Shown: one piece after another, positions 24,362 to 32,410 of the stretch
Position numbering within the stretch: the first letter of the stretch is position 1
Layout: each line of letters opens with the position of its first letter
Source: Sphingopyxis microcysteis
Lineage (GTDB): Bacteria; Pseudomonadota; Alphaproteobacteria; Sphingomonadales; Sphingomonadaceae
Length of the DNA: 64,000 nucleotides
Direction: 5' to 3'
Assembly (NCBI RefSeq): GCF_012274265.1
Contig: NZ_JAANYY010000002.1
Span: 620,001-684,000 of the forward strand
Position numbers and translations under genes: made by a program
Notes under the pieces: generated by a model
The model's input: only the letters and a program-made list of their open reading frames with translations
The model's database searches: none
Told to the model about the DNA's origin: nothing

Positions 24362-25018
24362 TCAGCGGATCGGCGAATCGGGCGCGAGCCGCATATCCAG
24401 ATAGTTATCGAGCGACTTCATCAGCTGGTCGAGCTCATGTTCGAAGAAATGGTTCGCGCGCGGGATCTCGTCATGATGGATGGTGATTCCCTTTTGCGTG
24501 CGCAGCTTGTCGACCAGCTTCTGCACGGCCGATGGCGGCACGATCTCGTCCTGGCCGCCCGCAACGATGATGCCCGACGATGGGCAGGGCGCCAGGAAGC
24601 TGAAATCATACATGTTCGCGGGCGGCGCGACCGACAGGAAGCCGCGGATTTCGGGGCGGCGCATCAGCAATTGCATGCCGATCCACGCACCGAAGCTGAA
24701 GCCCGCGATCCACGTCGTCTGCGCTTCGGGATGGATCGATTGGACCCAATCGAGCGCCGACGCCGCATCGCTGAGTTCGCCGATGCCATTATCGAACGTG
24801 CCCTGACTGCGGCCGACGCCGCGGAAGTTGAAGCGCAAGACTGCGAAACCGCGCGCGACGAAGCTCTTGTACATCGCCTGCGTGATGCGGTCGTTCATCG
24901 TGCCGCCGCCCTGCGGATGCGGGTGCAGGATCATCGCAACCGGCGCGCGCGGGCGCGGCGGGGGCGAGAAACGGCCTTCGATACGGCCCTCGGGGCCGGG
25001 GAAAATCACGTCGGGCAT
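24362..25018 (-). CDS. Alpha/beta hydrolase, dienelactone-hydrolase-like
   Basis: A 218-residue cytoplasmic hydrolase. It contains LHPHPQGGGTMNDR (oxyanion region), LRFNFRGVGRSQG, the nucleophile Ser in AGFSFGAW, Asp in GGQDEIVPP and His in ANHFFEHE. It resembles the widespread alphaproteobacterial hydrolases of the YpfH/'COG2945' kind (a short carboxylesterase-like group). The substrate is unknown. ATG 25018 has AGAGGTG upstream and the protein start MPDVIFPGPEGRIEG is typical; the longer frame to 25120 is not needed. It is divergent from the cysteine desulfurase gene, with a family B repeat between. Confidence 0.86.
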   Translation of the reverse strand: MPDVIFPGPEGRIEGRFSPPPRPRAPVAMILHPHPQGGGTMNDRITQAMYKSFVARGFAVLRFNFRGVGRSQGTFDNGIGELSDAASALDWVQSIHPEAQTTWIAGFSFGAWIGMQLLMRRPEIRGFLSVAPPANMYDFSFLAPCPSSGIIVAGGQDEIVPPSAVQKLVDKLRTQKGITIHHDEIPRANHFFEHELDQLMKSLDNYLDMRLAPDSPIR

Positions 25019-25157
25019 GGGAGCACCTCTTGTCTTTTGCGGCTGACCGCCGAATCGCCGGACTGGCAGGATGGCGGAGCGAAGTTGGCGCCTATATAGA
25101 AACAGCGTTGCAACATGCAACTTTTGCGAATCGCTCGCAATAAGGCGATTGGGGATA

Positions 25158-25249
25158 CCGTCGCCCCCGCGAAGGCGGGGGCCGCTGTCGTTTTACCCAG
25201 CGACGCCGGAACAGGCCGACAGCGGCCCCCGCCTTCGCGGGGGCGACGG
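25158..25249. repeat. Palindromic intergenic repeat, family B
   Basis: CCGTCGCCCCCGCGAAGGCG with GGGGCCGCTGTCG mirrors CGACAGCGGCCCCCGCCTTC with GCGGGGGCGACGG, nearly perfectly over 33 bp. It lies in the 268-bp gap between two diverging genes, partly followed by a half-site of family F (CTCGACACGAACGGG). Confidence 0.92.
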
Positions 25250-25286
25250 CTATGGATCGCTCGACACGAACGGGATAAGGGGGCAG

Positions 25287-26381
25287 ATGCCGCGCATGAT
25301 CTACCTTGATTACCAGGCCACGACACCGCTCGCCCCCGAAGCGCGCGCGTCGATGTTGCGCTGGCTGGACGGCGATGGCGACACGTTCGCCAACCCGTCG
25401 AGCACCCACAAAGCTGGCCGCGCCGCGGCGGCCGCGGTCGAAGTGGCGCGCGATCAGGTCGCAGCGCTGCTCCCCAAGGGCGGCCGCGTATTCTTCACCT
25501 CGGGCGCGACCGAGGCGCTCAACTGGGCGCTGCTGCGCGGCGCCGAGCTGATGCGGGGCGGGGTCGCAGGACTGAGCATCGAACATGCGGCATCGCTGCA
25601 ATGTCTGGAGCGGTTGCACGCAACCGTGCTGCCTGTCGACGGCAACGGGGTCGCCCTGCCGCCTGACGCCGCGTTGATCCCCGAAAATGGCATCGTCGCT
25701 ACGATGTTGGTCAATAACGAGGTCGGCACGGTCCAGCCGGTCGCCGACTTCGCCGCTGCCGCGCATGCAAAGAACAGCCTGCTGCTGTGCGACGCGGTGC
25801 AGGGCTATGGGCGCGTCGCGATTCCCGAGGGCGCCGACCTCATCGCCATCTCGGCGCACAAGATGCACGGGCCGAAAGGTATCGGCGCGCTGTGGATCCG
25901 CGATGGCGTCGATCTGCCGCCGCTGATGTTCGGCGGGGCGCAGGAACAGGGGATGCGATCGGGGACGGTCTCGCCCGCGCTGTGCGCCGGGTTCGGCGCC
26001 GCCGCCGCACTCGCCGCCGAGCGGGCGGACGCGGACGCCGCGCATGTCGAACGGCTGTGGTCGCTGGCGCGTGAGATGCTGCCCGAATGGAGCGTCAATG
26101 GCGCGGTCGATGCGCGCTACCACGGCAATCTCAACATCCGGCGCGAGGGCGTCAACGGCCTGCGCCTGATGTCCGACGCGCGCAATGTCGCCTTCTCGCT
26201 GGGCAGCGCGTGCGGCAGCGGGTCGGGCAAGGTCAGCCATGTGCTGCGCGCGATGGGGGTGAGCGAGGCCGACGCACGCGCGTCGATCCGCCTCGGCTGG
26301 GGACGCTACACCAGCGAACAGGAGCTCCGCGCCGGGCTGACAGCGATCAAGGACGCCGCGCGATTGCAGGGGGTCAATTGA
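25287..26381 (+). CDS. Cysteine desulfurase (NifS/IscS-like)
   Basis: A 364-residue class-V aminotransferase-fold PLP enzyme that takes sulfur from cysteine. The N-terminus IYLDYQATTPLAPEA is the family start. PLP Lys is at 192 (ISAHKMHGPKG) and the persulfide-forming Cys at 309 (SLGSACGSGSGKVSHVL). It is slightly shorter than IscS (about 400). I use ATG 25287 (GGGGG upstream); ATG 25296 is possible, and the longer frame from 25071 is repeat DNA. The stop TGA overlaps the ATG of the ferredoxin gene, so the two are coupled. No iscU, hscA or suf gene follows. Confidence 0.92.
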   Translation: MPRMIYLDYQATTPLAPEARASMLRWLDGDGDTFANPSSTHKAGRAAAAAVEVARDQVAALLPKGGRVFFTSGATEALNWALLRGAELMRGGVAGLSIEHAASLQCLERLHATVLPVDGNGVALPPDAALIPENGIVATMLVNNEVGTVQPVADFAAAAHAKNSLLLCDAVQGYGRVAIPEGADLIAISAHKMHGPKGIGALWIRDGVDLPPLMFGGAQEQGMRSGTVSPALCAGFGAAAALAAERADADAAHVERLWSLAREMLPEWSVNGAVDARYHGNLNIRREGVNGLRLMSDARNVAFSLGSACGSGSGKVSHVLRAMGVSEADARASIRLGWGRYTSEQELRAGLTAIKDAARLQGVN

Positions 26382-26716
26382 TGCGCGTCACCTTCATCCA
26401 TGCCGACGGCAAGGAACGCACCGAGGCCGAAGCAGAACCGGGCAGCATCCTGCTCGACGTCGCGCAGGCGCATATGATGCCGCTGGAGGGGACGTGCGAG
26501 GGACAGATGGCCTGCTCGACCTGCCATGTCATCGTGGCGAAAGAGGATTTCGACCGCCTGCCGCGCGCGACCGAAATGGAAGAGGATATGCTCGACCTCG
26601 CCGCCGGAGTGCGGCGAACGAGCCGTCTGTCGTGTCAGATCGTACTGACCGAGGCGATGGACGGGCTGACGGTGCATATTCCGTCGGAAAGCCGCAATAT
26701 GCAGGGGCCGCGTTGA
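26381..26716 (+). CDS. 2Fe-2S ferredoxin, adrenodoxin/Isc type
   Basis: A 111-residue ferredoxin with cluster ligands Cys39, Cys45, Cys48 and Cys85 (C-x5-C-x2-C-x36-C) in GTCEGQMACSTCHV and SRLSCQI. The acidic helix EMEEDMLDL is the partner-binding face of adrenodoxin-like ferredoxins. These proteins pass electrons to Fe-S cluster assembly, P450s or Rieske oxygenases. Start fixed by the 1-nt stop/start overlap (TGATG) with the desulfurase, which points to a role in Fe-S cluster building. Confidence 0.93.
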   Translation: MRVTFIHADGKERTEAEAEPGSILLDVAQAHMMPLEGTCEGQMACSTCHVIVAKEDFDRLPRATEMEEDMLDLAAGVRRTSRLSCQIVLTEAMDGLTVHIPSESRNMQGPR

Positions 26717-26750
26717 GCGGTGAGGACCGGAAGTGGCCATTTTTGATATC

Positions 26751-26821
26751 GTCATCCCGGACTTGATCCGGGATCCATAGCTGCGCCGTCGTCATGGATC
26801 CCGGATCAAGTCCGGGATGAC
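26751..26821. repeat. Palindromic intergenic repeat, family E
   Basis: GTCATCCCGGACTTGATCCG with GGATCCA mirrors TGGATCCCGGATCAAGTCCG with GGATGAC almost perfectly (27 bp arms) around about 17 nt. It follows the ferredoxin gene. Confidence 0.93.
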
Positions 26822-26862
26822 AATGTCAAGAAACGATCGGTTGCGGACGTTCAATCCAGTCC

Positions 26863-26943
26863 CCGTTCGTATCGAGCGAAGTCGAGATACGCGTGGCTTG
26901 GCGTGAGCCTTCGGCGTGTCTCGACTGCGCTCGACACGAACGG
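26863..26943. repeat. Palindromic intergenic repeat, family F
   Basis: CCGTTCGTATCGAGCGAAGT with CGAGA mirrors TCTCGACTGCGCTCGACACG with AACGG (imperfect). It lies between family E and the end of trpC. Confidence 0.8.
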
Positions 26944-26982
26944 AGGTAGGAGATTGGTCGGGAATCCATCCCAAAGCGGATG

Positions 26983-27768
26983 TTAGCCTTCGAGGAGCGC
27001 CTTCGTTGCCGCCGTGACGTCATCCTGGCGCATCAGGCTTTCGCCGACGAGGAAGGTTTTGACGCCGCTCGCCGCGAGGCGCTGGCAGTCGGCGTGGGTG
27101 GCGATGCCGCTTTCGCCGACGAGCAGCGTGCCCGCGGGAACCAGTTTGGCGAGGCGTTCGGTGACGGCGAGGTCGGTTTCGAAGGTTCTGAGGTCGCGGT
27201 TGTTGACGCCGATCAGCCGCGATTTGAGCTTGCTCAGCGCGCGGTCGAGTTCGGCCTCGTCATGGACTTCGACGAGCACATCCATGCCGCGCTCGATCGC
27301 GGCGGCCTCGATCTCCTGCATCGCGCCGTCGTCGAGCGCGGCGACGATGATCAGGATTGCGTCGGCGCCGATCGCGCGCGCTTCGGCGACCTGCCAGGGG
27401 TCGATCATGAAATCCTTGCGCAGCGCGGGGAGGGGGCAGGCGGCGCGCGCGGCGACCAGATAATCTTCATGGCCCTGAAAATAGGGCGCGTCGGTCAGGA
27501 CCGAGAGGCAGGCGGCGCCGCCCGCGGCATAGGCGCGGGCGTGATCTGCTGGACTGAAGTCGTTCCGGATCAATCCTTTGGAGGGCGAGGCTTTCTTGAT
27601 CTCTGCGATGAGGGCGAAGCCGCCTGCGTCGATCTTTGCCTGCAAGGCGGCGTGGAAGCCGCGTACCGGGCCTGCGTCGATCGCGTCGAGGTCGGCGAGC
27701 GAGCGTAGCGCGCGGCGCGCGGTCACTTCTTCTGCCTTGGTGGCGAGGATCTGGGTGAGTTTGTTCAT
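26983..27768 (-). CDS. trpC: Indole-3-glycerol phosphate synthase
   Basis: A 261-residue (beta/alpha)8 enzyme that closes the indole ring from CdRP in tryptophan synthesis. Hallmarks are [12 protein letters not shown] near the N-terminus (phosphate and catalytic Lys), [11 protein letters not shown] (catalytic Lys), [11 protein letters not shown] and VGESGI near the C-terminus (phosphate loop). Monofunctional: no TrpF is fused. It follows trpD on the same strand, separated by 106 bases that contain a family C repeat, so the two may not be tightly coupled. Confidence 0.95.
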   Translation of the reverse strand: MNKLTQILATKAEEVTARRALRSLADLDAIDAGPVRGFHAALQAKIDAGGFALIAEIKKASPSKGLIRNDFSPADHARAYAAGGAACLSVLTDAPYFQGHEDYLVAARAACPLPALRKDFMIDPWQVAEARAIGADAILIIVAALDDGAMQEIEAAAIERGMDVLVEVHDEAELDRALSKLKSRLIGVNNRDLRTFETDLAVTERLAKLVPAGTLLVGESGIATHADCQRLAASGVKTFLVGESLMRQDDVTAATKALLEG

Positions 27769-27789
27769 TGGGTGGGTCGCAAATTTTCC

Positions 27790-27855
27790 CGTAGCCCTGA
27801 GCTTGTCGAAGGGCGCTTCTCGGATAGGCGCCCTTCGACAGGCTCAGGGCTACGG
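27790..27855. repeat. Palindromic intergenic repeat, family C
   Basis: CGTAGCCCTGAGCTTGTCGA with AGGGCG mirrors CGCCCTTCGACAGGCTCAGG with GCTACG. It separates trpC from trpD. Confidence 0.9.
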
Positions 27856-27874
27856 TGATGGTCGTCGGGGATGC

Positions 27875-28873
27875 TCATTTATAGGCGATCCAGCAGTTGA
27901 GCAGCGCGTTGGCCAGCCCCTTGTCGATCGCTTCGGCGGCTTCCTCGACGCCATCGGTCAGCGTTTCGACCGCACCCGCGATGACGAGCGCTTCGGCGGT
28001 GTTGTAGAGCACCGCATCGCGGTACGCGCCGGGGGCGCCCTGTAGCAGCTCGCGCAGCGCCTTTGCGTTGTCCGCCGCGTCGCCGCCGCGGATCGCCGAA
28101 ATCGGGTGGGTGGGGAGCCCCGCGTCGCTGGCGTGGCTGCGCTGCATGAACACGCCCTCGGCATTGACCACCGCAACCTCGTTACCGCCCGCGAGCGAGA
28201 GTTCGTCGATGCCTTCGTCGCCCGAGACGACGCGCGAATGGTCGGTACCGAGGCGGTGCAAGGCCTCGGCATAGACGGGGACATAGGCGGGGCGCGCGAT
28301 GCCGATGAGCTGGCGGGTGACGCGCGCGGGATTGGCGAGCGGCCCCATCAGGTTGAAGATGGTGCGGCGGGCGAGCCGGGTGCGGATCGGCTGGATGCGC
28401 TTCATCGCTGGATGGTGGTTGGCGGCGAACAGGAAACAGATGCCGAGATCGGCGAGCGTCGCTTCGGCAAGCCGCCCGGCGCGTTCCATGTCGAGGCCGA
28501 GCACCTCTAGCGTGTCGGCGGCACCTGATTTCGATGAAGCGGCACGATTTCCGTGCTTTGCGACGGGGACTTCGCAGGCCGCGACAACAATCGCGACGGC
28601 GGTCGAGACGTTGAGCGTGTGATGGCCGTCGCCGCCGGTGCCGCAGACGTCGATCGCGCCCGCCGGGGCGTCGATGGGGATCAGCCGGTCGCGTAGCGCC
28701 TGTGCCGCCGCGGCAATCTCGACCATCGTCTCGCCGCGGTCGGACAGCGCGGAGAGGAATTCGGCGATTTCATCCTCGGTCGTACGCGCATCGAGGATGT
28801 CGGCGAAGGCCTGCGCGGCCTCGTCATGATCCAGCAGATGCGCGGGATCGGGTAAGGGGCCGAAGCGGCTCAT
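27875..28873 (-). CDS. trpD: Anthranilate phosphoribosyltransferase
   Basis: A 332-residue enzyme that adds phosphoribose to anthranilate. The PRPP loop is [31 protein letters not shown] is the second PRPP/Mg2+ motif, and HHPAMK plus [12 protein letters not shown] bind anthranilate. A regulatory ACT-like part is absent, as expected. It overlaps the trpG stop by 4 nt (ATGA at 28870-28873), so the pair is translated together. Confidence 0.96.
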   Translation of the reverse strand: MSRFGPLPDPAHLLDHDEAAQAFADILDARTTEDEIAEFLSALSDRGETMVEIAAAAQALRDRLIPIDAPAGAIDVCGTGGDGHHTLNVSTAVAIVVAACEVPVAKHGNRAASSKSGAADTLEVLGLDMERAGRLAEATLADLGICFLFAANHHPAMKRIQPIRTRLARRTIFNLMGPLANPARVTRQLIGIARPAYVPVYAEALHRLGTDHSRVVSGDEGIDELSLAGGNEVAVVNAEGVFMQRSHASDAGLPTHPISAIRGGDAADNAKALRELLQGAPGAYRDAVLYNTAEALVIAGAVETLTDGVEEAAEAIDKGLANALLNCWIAYK

Positions 28874-29460
28874 GCGGCTTGCCGTTCGCGCACCGGCAGC
28901 CCGGCCAGCCCCATGAAGTTTGCCAGCATCGCATGGCCATGTTCGGTGGCGATGCTTTCGGGGTGGAATTGCACCCCGTGGATCGGCAGCTCGACGTGGC
29001 GGAAGCCCATCACCGCGCCGTCATCGCTGGTCGCGTTGATGATCAGGCTGGCGGGAATGTCGACGACTTCGAGGCTGTGGTAGCGCGTCGCCTGAAACGG
29101 CGAGGGCAGGCCTGCGTAAAGCCCGCTGCCGTCGTGGCAGACGGGCGAGGTCTTGCCGTGCATCAGATGGCCGCGCTGGACGGTGCCGCCGAAATGCTGG
29201 CCGATCGCCTGATGGCCGAGGCAGACGCCGAGCAACGGGCGGCGCGCGTCGGCGCAGGCGGCGACGAGGTCGAGGCTGATCCCGGCTTCGTTCGGGGTGC
29301 ACGGGCCGGGCGAGATCAGGATCGCCTCGGCGCCGGTTGCGAGGGCTTCGGCTGCGGTCAGCGCGTCGTTGCGTTCGACGCGCACGTCGGCGCCCAGCTC
29401 GATCAGATAATGAACGAGGTTGAAGGTGAAGCTGTCGTAATTGTCGATGACGAGGATCAT
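28870..29460 (-). CDS. trpG: Anthranilate synthase component II (glutamine amidotransferase)
   Basis: A 196-residue class-I glutaminase that supplies ammonia to TrpE. It starts [16 protein letters not shown]. The catalytic Cys lies in [10 protein letters not shown] and the His-Glu pair in VQFHPESI. The [14 protein letters not shown] motif supports TrpG or the PabA family; the neighbour trpD indicates the Trp role (a dual Trp/Pab use is possible). It is separated from trpE by the secreted hydrolase gene and a family D repeat. Confidence 0.95.
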   Translation of the reverse strand: MILVIDNYDSFTFNLVHYLIELGADVRVERNDALTAAEALATGAEAILISPGPCTPNEAGISLDLVAACADARRPLLGVCLGHQAIGQHFGGTVQRGHLMHGKTSPVCHDGSGLYAGLPSPFQATRYHSLEVVDIPASLIINATSDDGAVMGFRHVELPIHGVQFHPESIATEHGHAMLANFMGLAGLPVRERQAA

Positions 29461-29544
29461 GGGGGTGGGCCGTAATGGGTGAAGGCGCGCGAGTGAAGCA
29501 ATAAGTCCTTTTGTGCGGGCGAGGCGGGATTGGGCGTCGATGTT

Positions 29545-29674
29545 CCTCCCTGTTGCAAAGCGATGGGGAGGTGGCAGTGGCGTAGCCGCTGACGGAGGGG
29601 CTTTGGCGCTCCCGTTGCCGCCCCTCCGTCAGCGCTGCGCGCTGCCACCTCCCCATGGCTTCGCCACAGGGAGG
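29545..29674. repeat. Palindromic intergenic repeat, family D
   Basis: CCTCCCTGTTGCAAAGCGAT with GGGGAGGTGGCAG mirrors CTGCCACCTCCCCATGGCTT and CGCCACAGGGAGG. It lies upstream of trpG, just after the hydrolase stop. Confidence 0.88.
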
Positions 29675-29679
29675 ATCGG

Positions 29680-30741
29680 TTATTCCGCCAGCAGTCTCGC
29701 CAGATCGTCCTTCCAGAATTTGGCCCAGGTGTGGGTGCTGTGGCCCTTGGTTTCGGGGCTGGCGGGGATCAGGATGAACTTTGTCGTTTTCATCCGCGCC
29801 GCCGCCTTTTCGGTGATGCCATAGGCGGGCGGGTTGATGAAATCGTCGGCGCTGTTGATCCATAGCGTCGGGACGTCGATCTTTTCGAGCAGCGGCCACG
29901 GGTTGTAGGTTCGCGAGCTATCGAGCTGATAAATCGTGTCATTCGCGTCGTTGCGACCGAACATACGGGCGAAGGCTTCGTCCTTGTATTTCTCCGCCGC
30001 CTCGCGCGTCGGATATTGCGCCTGCAGCGCATAGGGGTTGGCGCCCGCAATCATGCTGAGCGAGGCGGCGGTGCGCAGACCGGCGGCGGGTGGGGTGGTG
30101 TAATTGCCGTCCTGCCACAGCGGGTCGGCCTTGATCGCGTCGATCGTCAGCGTCCGCCACATGCGGTTCTGCCCCGCGATCTCGACCGGCAGGCAGGCGA
30201 AGGGCGCAAGCTTTTCGGCAAAGCCGGGGCGCTTGGTACCCCAGATGAAGGCGTGCATGCAGCCCATCGAGGTGCCGAGGATCAGCTTCAGCTTTTTGAC
30301 GCCGAGCTTTTCGGTGAGCATCCGGTGCTGCGCGGTGACCATGTCGTCATAATCATATTTGGGGAACGTCATCCGCATCCCGTCGCTGGGCTTTGACGAT
30401 CCGCCATGGCCGATATTGTCGGGCAGGATGATGTAATATTTCTGCGTGTCGAGCGGCTGGCCGGGGCCGAACAGCTCATTGGCGAATTGCGGCTGGAAGA
30501 ATTGCTTGCCGGTGCCGCCCGTGCCGTGAAGGATCATCACCGCGTTGGTGATTTCGCCCCTTTTGTCGCGCTGCGGGGTGCCGAGCGTGGTGTAGTGGAT
30601 TTTGAGTTCGGGCAGTTTCTCGCCCGTCGTGAAGGTGAAATTCTGGAGGATCGCGTCGCCCTCGACGGGGGGTGCGGGGGTTTGCGCGTGGGCGGGAAGG
30701 CTGGCGAACAGCAGGGCGAGCGGGGCGAGGAGTTTGCGCAT
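29680..30741 (-). CDS. Secreted alpha/beta hydrolase of the homoserine acetyltransferase (MetX) fold
   Basis: A 353-residue protein with a signal peptide (LLAPLALLFASLPAHAQ, cleavage near residue 20). The body has the MetX-like pattern: NAVMILHGTGGTG (oxyanion), the nucleophile Ser in LGTSMGCMHAF, Asp in WINSADDFI and His in ETKGHSTH. True MetX enzymes are cytoplasmic and have GGSMGGMQ; here the elbow is GTSMGCM and the protein is exported, so acyl transfer to homoserine is unlikely. More likely a periplasmic esterase/hydrolase. It interrupts the trp genes between trpE and trpG. Confidence 0.82.
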   Translation of the reverse strand: MRKLLAPLALLFASLPAHAQTPAPPVEGDAILQNFTFTTGEKLPELKIHYTTLGTPQRDKRGEITNAVMILHGTGGTGKQFFQPQFANELFGPGQPLDTQKYYIILPDNIGHGGSSKPSDGMRMTFPKYDYDDMVTAQHRMLTEKLGVKKLKLILGTSMGCMHAFIWGTKRPGFAEKLAPFACLPVEIAGQNRMWRTLTIDAIKADPLWQDGNYTTPPAAGLRTAASLSMIAGANPYALQAQYPTREAAEKYKDEAFARMFGRNDANDTIYQLDSSRTYNPWPLLEKIDVPTLWINSADDFINPPAYGITEKAAARMKTTKFILIPASPETKGHSTHTWAKFWKDDLARLLAE

Positions 30742-30788
30742 GGCGGGAGGCTAGCGGGTTTTGAGAGCGGATTGAAGTGAGATGAATA

Positions 30789-30880
30789 TCGTCGCCCCCG
30801 CGCAGGCGGGGGCCGCTTGCGACCTTGCTCGGCGGCGCGGCGTAAACCTCCAGCGGCCCCCGCCTGCGCGGGGGCGACGA
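30789..30880. repeat. Palindromic intergenic repeat, family B
   Basis: TCGTCGCCCCCGCGCAGGCG with GGGGCCGC mirrors GCGGCCCCCGCCTGCGCGGG with GGCGACGA. It lies between the start of the secreted hydrolase and the end of trpE. Confidence 0.92.
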
Positions 30881-30885
30881 TTGGG

Positions 30886-32403
30886 CTATTGCCCGTAACC
30901 CGGCGTTCCCGCCAGTCGTACCGCCTCGCGCGCGGCCGCGAACAGCGCGCCCGCTTTCGCCTCGCACTCGCGCTGTTCATAGGCGGGGTCGCTGTCGGCG
31001 ACGATGCCGGCGCCCGCCTGGACGTGCATTTCGCCGTCCTTGACGATCGCGGTCCGGAGCACGATGCAGCTGTCCATATTGCCGTCGGGGGCGAAATAGC
31101 CGACGCCGCCCGCGTAGGGCCCGCGCGCGTCGGCCTCCAATTCGGCGATGATCTGGCAGGCGCGCACTTTCGGGGCGCCGCTGACCGTGCCGGCGGGAAA
31201 GCCCGCGAACAGCGCGTCGATCGCGTCTTTGCCCGGCGCGATGCGGCCGATGACGTTCGATACGATGTGCATGACGTGGCTGTAAAATTCGACGGTGTAG
31301 CTGTCGGTGACCGTGACTGAGCCCCCTATGGCGGCGCGGCCGACGTCGTTGCGGCCAAGGTCGAGCAGCATCAGATGCTCGGCGCGTTCCTTGGGATCGG
31401 CGAGCAGGCTTTCGCGGTTTTCGACATCCTCGGCGCTGCTGCGCCCGCGCGGGCGGGTACCCGCGATCGGGCGGATCGTGATCTCGCCGTCGCGCACGCG
31501 GACCAGGATTTCGGGCGACGAACCGATCAGCGCGAAGCCGGGGAGGTCGAGGAAATAGAGGAAGGGCGACGGGTTGATGCGGCGAAGCGCGCGGTAGAGG
31601 TCGAAGGGCGGCAGGTCGAAGGGGGTCGAAAAGCGCTGCGACAGCACGACCTGGAAGATGTCGCCCGCGGCGATATAGTCCTTTGCCTTGGCGACCATCG
31701 ACGCGAAGTGCGCGGGCGGGGTGGCGGGGGTGGCGGCGATGTCGGCGGGGAGCGCGTCGGTGATGGCGCGGTCGGCGGACAGGCTGGCCGTCGACAGGCG
31801 CGCGGCGACGCTGTCGAGGCGGTCCTGTGCGGTTTCGATCATCCGGTCGAGGGCGCCATCGGCATCGGGCCAGATCGGCGCGATCAGGAACAATTCGTCG
31901 GCGAGCCGGTCGAAGACGAGGATCGTCGTCGGGCGCACGAACACCATGTCAGGCAGGGCGAGCCCGGCGCCCGGCGCGCGCGGGATGCGTTCGACGAGGC
32001 CGATGGTTTCATAGGCGAAAAAGCCGACGAGCGTCGCCAGCGCCTTGGGCAAGCCTTCGGGCACGTCGAAGCGGCATTCGGCGACGAGATCGCGGAGTGC
32101 CTGCAATGCCGGGGTGGCGAGGGGCTGAAACGCCTCGCGGTCGTGGCGCCAGTCGCGGTTGATCCGCGCGCTGTCGCCGGTGACTTCAAACATCAGGTCG
32201 GGGTCGAGGCCAAGCAGGCTGTAACGCCCGCGCGTCTCGCCGCCTTCGACCGATTCGAGCACCCAGTCGCCGCGTCCCGGCTCGATCAGCTTGAGCGCCG
32301 CTGAAACCGGGGTTTCGATATCGGCGATCAGCCGCTGCCAGACGACCGCGCCGCGGCCGCCCGCCAGGGCTTCGAGCGCCGCGGCTTTGCCCTCCAGCGC
32401 CAC
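30886..32403 (-). CDS. trpE: Anthranilate synthase component I
   Basis: A 505-residue chorismate-using enzyme forming anthranilate with TrpG. The N-terminal regulatory part contains LLGLDPDLMF and the feedback-binding LLES-type region (WVLESVEGG). The catalytic core has PIAGTRPRG, EHLMLLDLGRNDVGR and GAPKVRACQIIAELE, with the Mg2+ and chorismate residues in place. It starts with GTG 32403, 7 nt after the ppiD stop; no strong ribosome site is visible, so coupling to ppiD translation is likely. No upstream attenuator or leader peptide with Trp codons is visible. Confidence 0.94.
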   Translation of the reverse strand: MALEGKAAALEALAGGRGAVVWQRLIADIETPVSAALKLIEPGRGDWVLESVEGGETRGRYSLLGLDPDLMFEVTGDSARINRDWRHDREAFQPLATPALQALRDLVAECRFDVPEGLPKALATLVGFFAYETIGLVERIPRAPGAGLALPDMVFVRPTTILVFDRLADELFLIAPIWPDADGALDRMIETAQDRLDSVAARLSTASLSADRAITDALPADIAATPATPPAHFASMVAKAKDYIAAGDIFQVVLSQRFSTPFDLPPFDLYRALRRINPSPFLYFLDLPGFALIGSSPEILVRVRDGEITIRPIAGTRPRGRSSAEDVENRESLLADPKERAEHLMLLDLGRNDVGRAAIGGSVTVTDSYTVEFYSHVMHIVSNVIGRIAPGKDAIDALFAGFPAGTVSGAPKVRACQIIAELEADARGPYAGGVGYFAPDGNMDSCIVLRTAIVKDGEMHVQAGAGIVADSDPAYEQRECEAKAGALFAAAREAVRLAGTPGYGQ

Positions 32404-32410
32404 CGGTCGG

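Noticed and set aside
25071..25286. N-terminal extension of the cysteine desulfurase frame
   Set aside because: The extra residues are the translated family B repeat; the family start is at 25287.
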